Assembly: GCF_025989125.1 (NCBI RefSeq)
Contig: NZ_JAPDNR010000001.1
Coordinates: 1,036,301-1,100,300, forward strand
From: Chitinophaga nivalis
GTDB lineage: Bacteria > Bacteroidota > Bacteroidia > Chitinophagales > Chitinophagaceae
DNA length: 64,000 nucleotides
Reading direction: 5' to 3'
Each line of letters starts with the position of its first letter. Within the stretch, counting starts at the first letter, position 1. The position numbers and the translations under genes were made by a program. The notes beneath the pieces were generated by a model, which was not told the origin of the DNA, ran no database searches, and was given only the letters and a program-made list of their open reading frames with translations. Of this stretch, positions 18,367-26,181 are shown in pieces.

Positions 18367-18939
18367 ATGGAATTGAAGAATAAAAATCTCAACACGCCTA
18401 TTACCATCGTATCCATTGTTATTCCGGTACTGGTAGCGTTGTTGTTTATTTTGCCCAAACCAGATTTCCATCCTGGATTTGATATCAGAATACTTCCCTT
18501 GTTTCATGCGATTCTGAATTCAGCTACAGCAGTGTTGCTGGCGGCCAGCCTGTACTTTGTTAAAAACGGTCAGGTGAAAGCCCATAAAATAGCTAACCTC
18601 ATCGCAGTGGCCTTATCCGTAGTATTCCTCCTCTCCTATGTGACTTATCATTCCCTGGCGCCGGAAACGCGTTTTGGCGATCTGGATCACAATGGTGTAT
18701 TGGATGCGGCAGAAAAAGCAACCCTGGGTGGTATTCGTTATCTGTATTATTTCCTGTTGCTCACACACATTGTACTGGCGGCCGTTATCGTGCCACTGGT
18801 ATTATTCACCCTGTTGCGTGGTTTCCAGAATGATATTCCCCGTCATCGTAAAATAGCCCGTATTACCTGGCCGATCTGGTTCTATGTGGCAGTGACGGGT
18901 GTGATTGTTTATATTATGATTTCTCCCTACTACCATTGA
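18367..18939 (+). CDS. DUF420 family membrane protein
   Basis: 190 residues with five helices. The typical DUF420 pattern is present: PLFHAILNSATAVLLAASLYF, LSYVTYHSLAPETRFGD, YYFLLLTHIVLAAVIVPLVLF and HRKIARITWPIWFYVAVTGV, with two conserved His in the membrane. DUF420 genes sit next to SCO and oxidase genes in many bacteria and resemble the CtaM/YozB assembly factors of Bacillus, so a role in oxidase assembly is likely, but this is by neighbourhood. Confidence 0.85.
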   Translation: MELKNKNLNTPITIVSIVIPVLVALLFILPKPDFHPGFDIRILPLFHAILNSATAVLLAASLYFVKNGQVKAHKIANLIAVALSVVFLLSYVTYHSLAPETRFGDLDHNGVLDAAEKATLGGIRYLYYFLLLTHIVLAAVIVPLVLFTLLRGFQNDIPRHRKIARITWPIWFYVAVTGVIVYIMISPYYH

Positions 18940-19000
18940 TATAATTAGGGAGATTTTTTAAGGTAGATGAACTAATTTTGTTGGATCAAATTACGATGCT

Positions 19001-19216
19001 ATGAAGAAGTGGTATTTGTTATTGCTGGCAGGAATTTTAACGGTGATCAGCGGGCCTTTAATGGCGCAGTGTTCCCTGTGTACCAAAACAGCACAACAAT
19101 TAGGTGAAGGCCCTGCTAAAGGATTGAACAATGGTATTTTAATGTTGGCATTAACGCCGCTTGCAATTATAGGCTTTCTGGCTTTTCGCTGGTGGAAAAG
19201 TAATCAGGAAGCCTGA
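19001..19216 (+). CDS. Small CxxC membrane protein at the end of the oxidase operon
   Basis: 71 residues: a signal segment ending in GPLMAQ, a periplasmic stretch with CSLC (residues about 24-27) and TKTAQQLGEGPAKGLNNG, then one helix (LMLALTPLAIIGFLAF) and a short RWWKSNQEA tail. The CxxC next to a SCO and a DUF420 gene suggests copper handling or disulfide work in oxidase assembly. I know of no named family; the Gln-Cys right after the signal cleavage could be the mature N-terminus. Confidence 0.7.
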   Translation: MKKWYLLLLAGILTVISGPLMAQCSLCTKTAQQLGEGPAKGLNNGILMLALTPLAIIGFLAFRWWKSNQEA

Positions 19217-19238
19217 TCCGGCATAACCCTTAATAACA

Positions 19239-19709
19239 ATGATTACCTACAGAAAAGCGGATATCGGTGATATCACGCAGCTGACTCATTTAAGGCTGCA
19301 ATTTCTGAAAGAGGTATACCCCAAAGCTGATCTATCCCAGGACCCCGTGTTATTTGATCAGTTAACAGTGTACCTGCAGGAACATCTGCCCAAAGGCAAT
19401 TTCGTAAACTGGTTTGCTGAATATGAAGGTAAACCGGTAGCCAGTGCAGGTATTGTGTTTTATAATCAACCCCCGCTATACCACAACCTGGAAGGTAAAG
19501 TTGGCTACATCCTCAATGTATACACCCTGCCCGACTATCGCCGCAAAGGCATTGCAAAAGTATTATTCGGTAAAATACTGGAAGAAGCCCGCGAACGTAA
19601 CACCGGAAAAGTAAGTTTACATGCCAGCGAAGACGGAAGAGCCCTATACGAACAATTTGGCTTTGTAGCCGGAGATAATGAAATGACTTTCAGACTGACA
19701 CAGATATAA
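19239..19709 (+). CDS. GNAT family N-acetyltransferase
   Basis: 156 residues. The acetyl-CoA loop is in LPDYRRKGIAKVLFGKILEE (motif A, RRKGIA), preceded by the beta-4 strand VGYILNVYTL and followed by KVSLHASEDGRALYEQFGF. The substrate cannot be told. It begins 22 bases after the small CxxC gene, so it could be read through from the oxidase operon, though the function looks unrelated. Confidence 0.9.
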   Translation: MITYRKADIGDITQLTHLRLQFLKEVYPKADLSQDPVLFDQLTVYLQEHLPKGNFVNWFAEYEGKPVASAGIVFYNQPPLYHNLEGKVGYILNVYTLPDYRRKGIAKVLFGKILEEARERNTGKVSLHASEDGRALYEQFGFVAGDNEMTFRLTQI

Positions 19710-19736
19710 TCAGTTCTTCACATACAGACATACAAC

Positions 19737-19767
19737 CACGTTATGCTTCGGAACGAAACATAACGTG
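19737..19767. terminator. Hairpin between convergent genes
   Basis: CACGTTATGCTTCG and CGAAACATAACGTG pair over 14 positions with one mismatch around a GAA loop. It lies between the end of the acetyltransferase gene and the end of the MarR gene and could stop transcription from both sides, though neither side has a long T-run. Confidence 0.5.
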
Positions 19768-19794
19768 ACCGTTATACAAGCATTGTATAAAAAA

Positions 19795-20409
19795 TTATGC
19801 TTCTTCTTCTCTCAATTCAAACTGAGAACAATCCACCCGTAAATCTGCCGGTTTGAGCGACGTTTTTATCAGGTTGCAATAGTGACCTCTTTTAACAGTG
19901 TAGAATTGACAATTAAAACACATGGGCTGTGTGTTAATTACCTCCTGTTGGTTGAGCTGATAAATCAGTTGCATCAGCTGCTCCAGTAATCCGCCCTGTT
20001 CTTTTTCAGATACAGTGGCTAATGTTTCCTCTAAAGGTTGAGCAAATTTCTCTACCTTCCTCGCGATTGCCTTGCCCTCTTTTACGAGATGTAAGGTGTG
20101 ACTGCGGGTGTCTGTAGCACTTGGTTTACGGGTCAGATAATTTTTTTGTTCCAACGATTTTACCGCGTCGCTGATCGTCGCTTTGGTCATGTTGAAATAC
20201 GATGCCAAAGAGGTGACTGTACGTTTTTCTTCCGGGTAGTGTAGTAAAAATGTAAGTACCTGAATTTGGATGGGACTTAACCCATACCTCGTGGCTTCTT
20301 GCCATAATAATACGCGAAACGCTTCAGATAAGCGTTCCAGCGCTGCCACTACTTTACTTGTTGTGTTTTCTGCCTGCTGCGCGGGGCTGAATGTGGAAAC
20401 TTTCCCCAT
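19795..20409 (-). CDS. MarR-family regulator with a four-cysteine C-terminal tail
   Basis: 204 residues from MGKVSTFSP; a longer reading would begin inside the operator palindrome. The winged helix spans about residues 25-125, with the recognition region SLASYFNMTKATISDAVKSL and the wing around RKPSATDTRSHTL. After the dimer helix comes an extra tail with Cys164, Cys167, Cys178 and Cys194 (C-x2-C-x10-C-x15-C). Such spacing could hold an iron-sulfur cluster or zinc. The gene is last in a minus-strand row with the DUF2024 and protoglobin genes. I infer a metal-, redox- or gas-responsive repressor of its own promoter. Confidence 0.88.
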   Translation of the reverse strand: MGKVSTFSPAQQAENTTSKVVAALERLSEAFRVLLWQEATRYGLSPIQIQVLTFLLHYPEEKRTVTSLASYFNMTKATISDAVKSLEQKNYLTRKPSATDTRSHTLHLVKEGKAIARKVEKFAQPLEETLATVSEKEQGGLLEQLMQLIYQLNQQEVINTQPMCFNCQFYTVKRGHYCNLIKTSLKPADLRVDCSQFELREEEA

Positions 20410-20416
20410 ATTTTTC

Positions 20417-20444
20417 TTGCTGTCCTTATAAATTAGGACGGCAA
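20417..20444. promoter_or_regulatory. Near-perfect 28-base palindrome before the MarR gene
   Basis: The arms TTGCTGTCCT (20417-20426) and AGGACGGCAA (20435-20444) are reverse complements except for one pair, around an AT-only centre (TATAAATT). It ends 7 bases before the MarR start codon. A dyad of this size at this place is what a MarR dimer usually binds, so it is most likely the autoregulatory operator. Confidence 0.65.
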
Positions 20445-20511
20445 GGTACAATATAATTATGGGCGTGTAAATAGCATATTAGTAATATCCTGTTGTTTCC
20501 GCGTAAAATAA

Positions 20512-20772
20512 TTAATGACAACCTTCCAGTTCATGAATAAAGTATCCAAGTTGTTGTATTTGTTTTTCCCAGCGGGGAATGACTGCTGTAAGATGACAAA
20601 AACGACAATCCTTCGGCAGTACTGCCGGTGCTCCGGGCCATTTAGACTGCAGCCAGGCGTTACCAAAAAACAACACCTTTTCAAAAGAAGTCTCTTTTGT
20701 TACAATGATATCAAAATGCATATAGCCTCCGGCTCTTTTCTTTACATAAGTGTCAAAAACGGCAACTTCCAT
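20512..20772 (-). CDS. DUF2024 family protein
   Basis: 86 residues. The frame is open far upstream, but only the part from MEVAVFDTYVKK is protein-like; upstream overlaps the protoglobin gene in another frame. The sequence MHFDIIVTKETSFEKVLFFG and KDCRFCHLTAVIPRWEKQI match DUF2024, a small family with a Cys-x2-Cys-His motif (Cys56, Cys59, His60). No function is known to me. It lies 37 bases after the protoglobin stop, on the same strand, so they are probably one transcript. Confidence 0.85.
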   Translation of the reverse strand: MEVAVFDTYVKKRAGGYMHFDIIVTKETSFEKVLFFGNAWLQSKWPGAPAVLPKDCRFCHLTAVIPRWEKQIQQLGYFIHELEGCH

Positions 20773-20809
20773 AAAGGATACATTTTGGATGCTAACGGAA
20801 ACGGTTATA

Positions 20810-21385
20810 TTAAAATGGCAAAGATTTCCCCTCGGGGTAGATCCACAACAATACGCTGAAACTGACTGCTTTAAACCATGCCTGATGCATCCGTTCTGTT
20901 TCATGCGGCGCATATCCGCTATGGTGCTGCAGAAAAAAACGTCCGGCCTCGGCAACCGGATAAATAAAAGTAGACAGATAACGCAGGTATACCAATGGCA
21001 ATGGCTCCATATTGTCGGGCACATTTTTTAACTGTAGCTGCGCCGCTATTCTTTCTTCAAACTGCCACCATTGCTGGTTTTCTGTTCTCGTGCAAAGACT
21101 GTGCAGCCATTCCTGGAAACGCGGTCTTAAACGCTGGAGATATTCCAGATCCGGTTCTCCGTTTCTGGTGAAATAATGCGCCAGGTAATTGTTGTGCAGT
21201 ATCTGCTCATACCATTTATGCAGGATGTCATCCGTATGGTCTGCCAATATATTACCGGCCATAACCAGGTATTGCTCATCCTCCTGGGTAAAAAGCAGCA
21301 TGCGTTTAAGTTTTACCAACGTAAGCGCATCAATGACAGCAGAGGAAGTATCCGGTAACACAGTTTTTGGCCCAGGGTTACTCAT
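20810..21385 (-). CDS. Protoglobin-family (globin-coupled sensor fold) protein
   Basis: 191 residues, a single protoglobin domain with no output domain. Matching segments are LLFTQEDEQYLVMAGNILAD, HYFTRNGEPDLEYLQRLRPR and LPLVYLRYLSTFIYPVAEAG. Protoglobins bind heme and sense or handle O2, CO or NO. In the helix where I expect the proximal His, the sequence reads ERIAAQLQLKN and has none, so heme binding is not assured. First gene of the cluster with DUF2024 and MarR; its -7 box is 44 bases upstream. Confidence 0.82.
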   Translation of the reverse strand: MSNPGPKTVLPDTSSAVIDALTLVKLKRMLLFTQEDEQYLVMAGNILADHTDDILHKWYEQILHNNYLAHYFTRNGEPDLEYLQRLRPRFQEWLHSLCTRTENQQWWQFEERIAAQLQLKNVPDNMEPLPLVYLRYLSTFIYPVAEAGRFFLQHHSGYAPHETERMHQAWFKAVSFSVLLWIYPEGKSLPF

Positions 21386-21428
21386 ACATACTTATTTTGG
21401 TTTTCATGTTGCAGGATCTGGTATTATG

Positions 21429-21436
21429 CAAATATA
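21429..21436 (-). promoter_or_regulatory. -7 box of the protoglobin cluster
   Basis: TATATTTG on the minus strand, a full match to TAnnTTTG, 44 bases before the protoglobin start. No clear TTG at the -33 position. Confidence 0.45.
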
Positions 21437-21515
21437 ATGAGGCTTCCTAACTAAAAAAAGTGTGAGATAACGTATACGATTATGCGTAGGCCTGCTACAT
21501 ATTATTTAAATTTCA

Positions 21516-21547
21516 TTTGAGATTATGATAGGAACACTATAGCTTTG
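21516..21547 (+). promoter_or_regulatory. Promoter of the CLC channel gene
   Basis: TTTG (21516-21519), 20 bases, TAGCTTTG (21540-21547), a textbook Bacteroidota promoter, 26 bases before the start codon. Confidence 0.65.
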
Positions 21548-21572
21548 GTTTATAGCAACTTAACAATCCTGC

Positions 21573-22844
21573 ATGAAGAATATTATCTACCCTGTTAATC
21601 AACAAGGTTTACCCCTGATACCAGCTGCACCAGTACCTGCGGCCACAGTCACCAATACAAAGATGGGCATAGGCCGCTTGCTGCAGTTATATCTGCGGGC
21701 TTTGCTGACAGCGATCTTAACGGCCATCATAGCGATAGGTATCAGCGGACTGACAGACAGGTTGATGAGGTTTGCCTTCTACGGCCAGTGGGAAACGGGG
21801 GCAGAGAGCCCCGCTTATCATAACCTGGGGGCAGCCGTGATCCTGTTGCCGGTGGCTGGTTCCCTGCTATTGCTTTGGGCGGCTGTACGCAACAGTAACT
21901 GGCTGAAAATACCGGGTATGATCCTGGCTACGGCTACGGGTGGCTCGTTGGGAAAAGAAGCCCCGGCCATGCTGATGGGCGGGATGTTTGGCATCCTGTC
22001 CGGAAAAAAAGACCACTTCCTGGAAACGGAACAGTATACGTTATTTGTAGCCGGCGCCTGCAGTGGGCTGGCGATGTTGTTTGGAGCACCAGTAGCCGCT
22101 TTGCTGCTGGCGCTGGAGATATGGTTGCCTCAGTGGAAATGGCAACAGGTGTTACCGGCAGTGATAGGGGCCGCAGTGGGAGGCGCTGGGAATTATGTAA
22201 TACACCATGGGAATCCCGTATTTCATTTCGGGGATGGTCCCGCATTCAACCTGCCGGCACTCGGTGTATATTTTTTTATAGGATTGCTCGCCGGGTTATT
22301 GGCGGGAGGTATTACCCGGTTATATCATGTTATACAACGGCTGACAGCCGGCAGCAGCTCCCGCAATAAAGGGTGGATATTGGCAGCGGCCTTGCTGACA
22401 GGCCTGATAGGCTATCTGGCGCCGGAAACATTGGGAGCAGGAGATGATTATATCAGCAACCTCTTAAGGGCACGTGTCACCTTGCAATTATTGTTTGTAT
22501 GGAGTGTCCTGAAACTGGTGGCCTGGTTGTTTTTTGCAGGTGTGGCAAAAACCGGCAGCAGCATTACCCCGGTACTGATTACTGGCGGGGCAGTAGGACT
22601 GTTACTGGCTGTGGTAATACAATTGATATTTCCGGCTATTATCATTAACCCGGTCATGGCAGCATTGATCGGTATGTTCGCTTTGTTTGCCGGTACTTCC
22701 CGGGCGTTGCTGGCGGCGATAGCGCTGGGCCTGGAAACGACGCACCAGTGGCAGGCATCGCTGCCGTTAGTGGTGGCATGTGTGGCTGCATATAGTTTGG
22801 CAGTACTGGTGGGAAGAAAAAGAAACGTGGAAGCTGTCAGGTAA
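21573..22844 (+). CDS. CLC-type voltage-gated chloride channel / H+-Cl- antiporter family protein
   Basis: 423 residues with about ten to twelve membrane helices. The second CLC signature is present as GSLGKEAPAMLMGGMFG (GKExP), but the GSGIP motif is not; in its place is GISGLTDR, so the ion specificity may differ. No CBS domains. Its last 8 bases overlap the end of the AlkD gene on the other strand. Confidence 0.85.
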   Translation: MKNIIYPVNQQGLPLIPAAPVPAATVTNTKMGIGRLLQLYLRALLTAILTAIIAIGISGLTDRLMRFAFYGQWETGAESPAYHNLGAAVILLPVAGSLLLLWAAVRNSNWLKIPGMILATATGGSLGKEAPAMLMGGMFGILSGKKDHFLETEQYTLFVAGACSGLAMLFGAPVAALLLALEIWLPQWKWQQVLPAVIGAAVGGAGNYVIHHGNPVFHFGDGPAFNLPALGVYFFIGLLAGLLAGGITRLYHVIQRLTAGSSSRNKGWILAAALLTGLIGYLAPETLGAGDDYISNLLRARVTLQLLFVWSVLKLVAWLFFAGVAKTGSSITPVLITGGAVGLLLAVVIQLIFPAIIINPVMAALIGMFALFAGTSRALLAAIALGLETTHQWQASLPLVVACVAAYSLAVLVGRKRNVEAVR

Positions 22845-23502
22845 TGCGCCGCAATGCCTCTCTCCTGCTGAGTGGCGCCAGGTCATGACTGTTGACAAAA
22901 CGAATGACACTGGCCGGATTTACTTTACCATATTCCCGCAATGACCACCCGATCGCTTTCTGAAGGAAAAATTCCTTTGATCCGGCGCATTGCAGAATGT
23001 AACGATATAATAACTGTTCGTCGGTATCCTGCTTATAACCATGCTGGAAAATGAGGGCCGACCGCTGTAGCCAGATATTTTCACTGTTGATCCAACGGTC
23101 GGTAATGCCAGGTTGGTGGCTGGCAAATCTTTTGAGCCACGGGCCGGCCAGACAGGAAACGATACCGTCTACTGTATCCCACCACGACTGATGGGTAATC
23201 ATGTACTCAAAGAGATGAATATGTGCGTCCGTCCACTGTTTATGCGATAGCTGCATGAAGTCGATCGCTGCGTGATGATATTCTCTTTCGGGAAGTGCCC
23301 ACAATGCTTTGATGAGTGCCGGCATCTGTTCAATGGGCGGCAGGCCATGCAGGGCTTTTAGTTCCTTATTCAGCTGACGGCGTACGGGAGTAGCAATGCC
23401 GAGATGCTCAAACTGATTCCGCATGTATTGTTTCATGGCGACAGCCTGGTCAGGATTGGCCGCGTTGGTGTAGGCTTCCCTGATGTACCGGAGGTAATCC
23501 AT
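22837..23502 (-). CDS. DNA alkylation repair protein, AlkD-like
   Basis: 221 residues made of HEAT-like helical repeats, the AlkD/DUF1061 family. MKQYMRNQFEHLGIATPVRR and the conserved AIDFMQLSHKQWTDAHIHLF, SWWDTVDGIV (Trp-Asp pair near the lesion) and FLQKAIGWSLREYGKVNP are typical. It removes alkylated bases without flipping them. It is the last gene of a minus-strand row with meaB, 5 bases after it, and its end overlaps the convergent CLC gene by 8 bases. Confidence 0.92.
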   Translation of the reverse strand: MDYLRYIREAYTNAANPDQAVAMKQYMRNQFEHLGIATPVRRQLNKELKALHGLPPIEQMPALIKALWALPEREYHHAAIDFMQLSHKQWTDAHIHLFEYMITHQSWWDTVDGIVSCLAGPWLKRFASHQPGITDRWINSENIWLQRSALIFQHGYKQDTDEQLLYRYILQCAGSKEFFLQKAIGWSLREYGKVNPASVIRFVNSHDLAPLSRREALRRIT

Positions 23503-23507
23503 ACCAT

Positions 23508-24410
23508 TCAGCTTTTAGTATTGATATAACGATAAAGGTTAAACGATTTTTCCTCCAGCAGGGCTTGAATTTCTGACTGCAGTTGCTGTTTGCTGAGGTC
23601 TTTCATACGACGGTACTGAATAAGCTGGTATGCTTTTTCGGTGAGCAGTAGCGTATGTCGCTGGTGTTGATGTATGGTTTCCTGGTGATGTTGCTGTATG
23701 GCAGTAGTGATTTCGTGTATCCCTTCCCGTTGTGTAGCAATAGATTTGATAACCGGAATTTCCCAGCCGCCGTTATGCTTGCTGTGGGCCAGTAACCGCA
23801 GGTTTTTAACAAAAATGTCCGCATGATCCCGGTCAGATTTGTTGACAACAAAGATGTCTGCAATCTCCATCAGTCCGGCTTTCATGGTTTGTATTTCATC
23901 GCCGGCTTCGGGTACTACCACTACAATGGTGGTATCGGCAATACCGGCAATTTCCACTTCACTTTGTCCTACGCCTACTGTTTCAATGAAAAGATAGTCA
24001 AAGCCGGCAGCTTTGATGATATCGCTGACTTCAATGATTTTCGGGCTTAACCCGCCCAATGCGCCTCTGCTGGCCATAGAGCGGATAAATACCTGTGGGT
24101 GGTTGAAGTGTTGCGACATCCGGATGCGGTCGCCCAGCAGGGCGCCGAAATTAAAAGGAGAAGAAGGATCTACGGCAATGATGGCAATTTTTTTCTGTTG
24201 CTCCAGCAGATGGGTAATCAGCGCATTTACCAGGGTGCTTTTGCCAGCGCCGGGAGGGCCCGTGATGCCTACCACCTTGGTATGGCTGGTAGCGGGTAAC
24301 TGTTCCAGCAGCTGCTCATAGCCGGCTGCTTCATTTTCAACCAGAGAAATACACCGTGCCAGTGATTTAATATCTCCTTTCAACAATCCTGCTGCTAATG
24401 GCTGGTACAT
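23508..24410 (-). CDS. meaB: MeaB/ArgK-type GTPase (methylmalonyl-CoA mutase chaperone)
   Basis: 300 residues, slightly short of the usual 310-330. P-loop GPPGAGKST (about residues 51-59), switch segment AVDPSSPFNFGALLGDRIRM, the G3-type region ETVGVGQSEVEIA and base-recognition NKSD. MeaB loads and protects the B12 cofactor of methylmalonyl-CoA mutase, whose genes are not in the window. It lies between a glycosyltransferase and an AlkD gene with 11- and 5-base gaps. Confidence 0.92.
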   Translation of the reverse strand: MYQPLAAGLLKGDIKSLARCISLVENEAAGYEQLLEQLPATSHTKVVGITGPPGAGKSTLVNALITHLLEQQKKIAIIAVDPSSPFNFGALLGDRIRMSQHFNHPQVFIRSMASRGALGGLSPKIIEVSDIIKAAGFDYLFIETVGVGQSEVEIAGIADTTIVVVVPEAGDEIQTMKAGLMEIADIFVVNKSDRDHADIFVKNLRLLAHSKHNGGWEIPVIKSIATQREGIHEITTAIQQHHQETIHQHQRHTLLLTEKAYQLIQYRRMKDLSKQQLQSEIQALLEEKSFNLYRYINTKS

Positions 24411-24421
24411 GTATGCTCACT

Positions 24422-25240
24422 TTAATGAACCAAGTATTCCAATATTCCTTTTTCTGCTTTTATTTTTTTGCTGCTCACAGCGGCCTTCACCAATATACTG
24501 TTGGCCTGATGTTTACCCCTGGAATTTTCCCGGTGGTACAAATGGAAAGCTACGCCGCCCATTTTGATAAATTTTTTGCGAACGCCTGCATTCAGCAGCC
24601 GTACCGCAATATCATTGTCTTCCATGCCCCAGCCAATAAAGTTCTCATCATATCCGTTGACAGTGATCAGGTCTTTTTTCCAGAAAGACATATTGCAGCC
24701 TTTTACATAATATTTGTATTTGCCGCCTACTTTATACCGCGTTGATAAATAACGGGTGAGCGGTGCAAAGCGGACCGCATTGAAAAAATGACTGAAAGGA
24801 GTAGAAGTATAACTGATAGGAATATTTGGATCGCGGAATAATTTGGAGGTGGTATTAGACGAAAGCAGGGCCCGGCTACCGGTGATGAAATAACCTTCTT
24901 CCGCTATAGACATATGATCTTCAATAAAATGTTTATCAAGAATAAGATCCCCGTCGATCTGGATAATATAATCCGAAGACGACCGGGCAATGCCCTTATT
25001 CCTGATCTTTGCCAGCCGGAAACCGTTATCTTCCTGCCAAACATGAATAATGGGTACGGGGAAATTCTTCTTCATATTAAGAATTAATTCCCTGGTTTCA
25101 TCTTTGGAACCATCATCCGCTATAATTACTTCATCCGGCAGGATAGTTTGTGTTCTAATACTGTTAAGACATAAAGCTAAGGCTGCAGGCCAATTGTATG
25201 TAGAAATCAACAACGATATTGTAGATGTGGCTGTTAGCAT
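24422..25240 (-). CDS. Family 2 glycosyltransferase with C-terminal galactosyltransferase-like domain
   Basis: 272 residues. GT-A fold: SLLISTYNWPAALALCLNSI at the start, DEVIIADDGSKDETREL for the first Asp motif and IIQIDGDLILDKHFIED for the DxD. The C-terminal FIGWGMEDNDIAVRLLNAG is the Glyco_transf_7C signature. Such enzymes build surface polysaccharides. No other polysaccharide gene is near, so the acceptor is unknown. Confidence 0.9.
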   Translation of the reverse strand: MLTATSTISLLISTYNWPAALALCLNSIRTQTILPDEVIIADDGSKDETRELILNMKKNFPVPIIHVWQEDNGFRLAKIRNKGIARSSSDYIIQIDGDLILDKHFIEDHMSIAEEGYFITGSRALLSSNTTSKLFRDPNIPISYTSTPFSHFFNAVRFAPLTRYLSTRYKVGGKYKYYVKGCNMSFWKKDLITVNGYDENFIGWGMEDNDIAVRLLNAGVRKKFIKMGGVAFHLYHRENSRGKHQANSILVKAAVSSKKIKAEKGILEYLVH

Positions 25241-25377
25241 GTTCGCGAGTAAGTAGTAATGTTATCTATAAAGGTATTTCTTTTATTTAATATATAGGTA
25301 TGATTGCCCCAATAAGCAGATTAAGCGGCCTATATGACGGGCGATTTTTTAACTTTAGCAAAATAGTACTCATTAAG

Positions 25378-26013
25378 ATGACCAATTTCATTTCCATATT
25401 TCCGCTCAGCGTAGTTGTTTATCCCGGAGAGCAGCTGAATCTACACGTTTTTGAACCACGATACAAGCAGTTAATTATGGAATGCATCGCGGAAAATAAG
25501 CCTTTTGGCATTCCCGCCGTGGTAGAAAAAAAATTAATGGAATATGGCACCCTGGTACAGATTGAAAAAGTAGAAAAAATTTATGACAATAAAGAAATGG
25601 ATATAGTGACGCGTGGCCTCAGTGTTTTCAGGGTTCTGGAGTATGTAGGCGACATACCTGATAAGTTGTATGGCGGAGCTATTGTCAACTACCCGGAAAA
25701 TAATGAATCGGGTAATGCCAGGCTGTTGAAAGAGGTGCTGCATGGGGTACGGGAACTGCATGCCATTCTGCAGGTGCACAAAACATTTAAAAAAGAAGAT
25801 ACCCGGCTCACTGCCTACGATCTGGCCCATCACGCAGGACTGTCGCTGGAAGAAGAGTATGAGCTGTTGCACCTGTTTTTCGAATCTCAACGGCTGGAAT
25901 ACCTGAAACGCCATCTGCACAAGGTGATTCCCATGATGGCAGAAATGGAAAAACTGAAAGAAAGAGTGAAACTGAATGGCCATTTCAGAAATCTTTCTGC
26001 AGATGACCTGTAA
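25378..26013 (+). CDS. Lon N-terminal (substrate-binding) domain protein
   Basis: 211 residues from the ATG of MTNFISIFPLSVVVYPGEQL; an in-frame ATG 26 codons upstream adds a stretch unlike the family. PLHVFEPRYKQL-type sequence (LNLHVFEPRYKQLIMECIAE) and a helical C-terminal half (HHAGLSLEEEYELLHLFFES) match the free-standing Lon-N/YpbP type. These lack ATPase and protease parts; the role is unknown, perhaps peptide binding. An imperfect -7 box (TAACTTTA) lies about 20 bases before the start. Confidence 0.85.
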   Translation: MTNFISIFPLSVVVYPGEQLNLHVFEPRYKQLIMECIAENKPFGIPAVVEKKLMEYGTLVQIEKVEKIYDNKEMDIVTRGLSVFRVLEYVGDIPDKLYGGAIVNYPENNESGNARLLKEVLHGVRELHAILQVHKTFKKEDTRLTAYDLAHHAGLSLEEEYELLHLFFESQRLEYLKRHLHKVIPMMAEMEKLKERVKLNGHFRNLSADDL

Positions 26014-26181
26014 TCTATGCAAATGCTTGACAGGCAATAGTTTTAGCGAATAAATACAGGAACTTTAACGCGCTTTTAACAGGGCGTAATTTGGTTTTTT
26101 TTGCTTCCCGCCGTAAAAAATAGATATTTGCAGACCCATATTTTCACTGGATAAGGGCTTAAACTCAATATCTGATTCTAA

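Noticed and set aside
20773..21024. Upstream part of the DUF2024 frame (a 170-codon reading)
   Set aside because: It overlaps the protoglobin gene in another frame and has no family similarity before MEVAVFDTYV.
21573..22844. CLC gene as part of a resistance or transfer island
   Set aside because: Base composition and codon use look like those of the neighbours, and no mobile gene is near.
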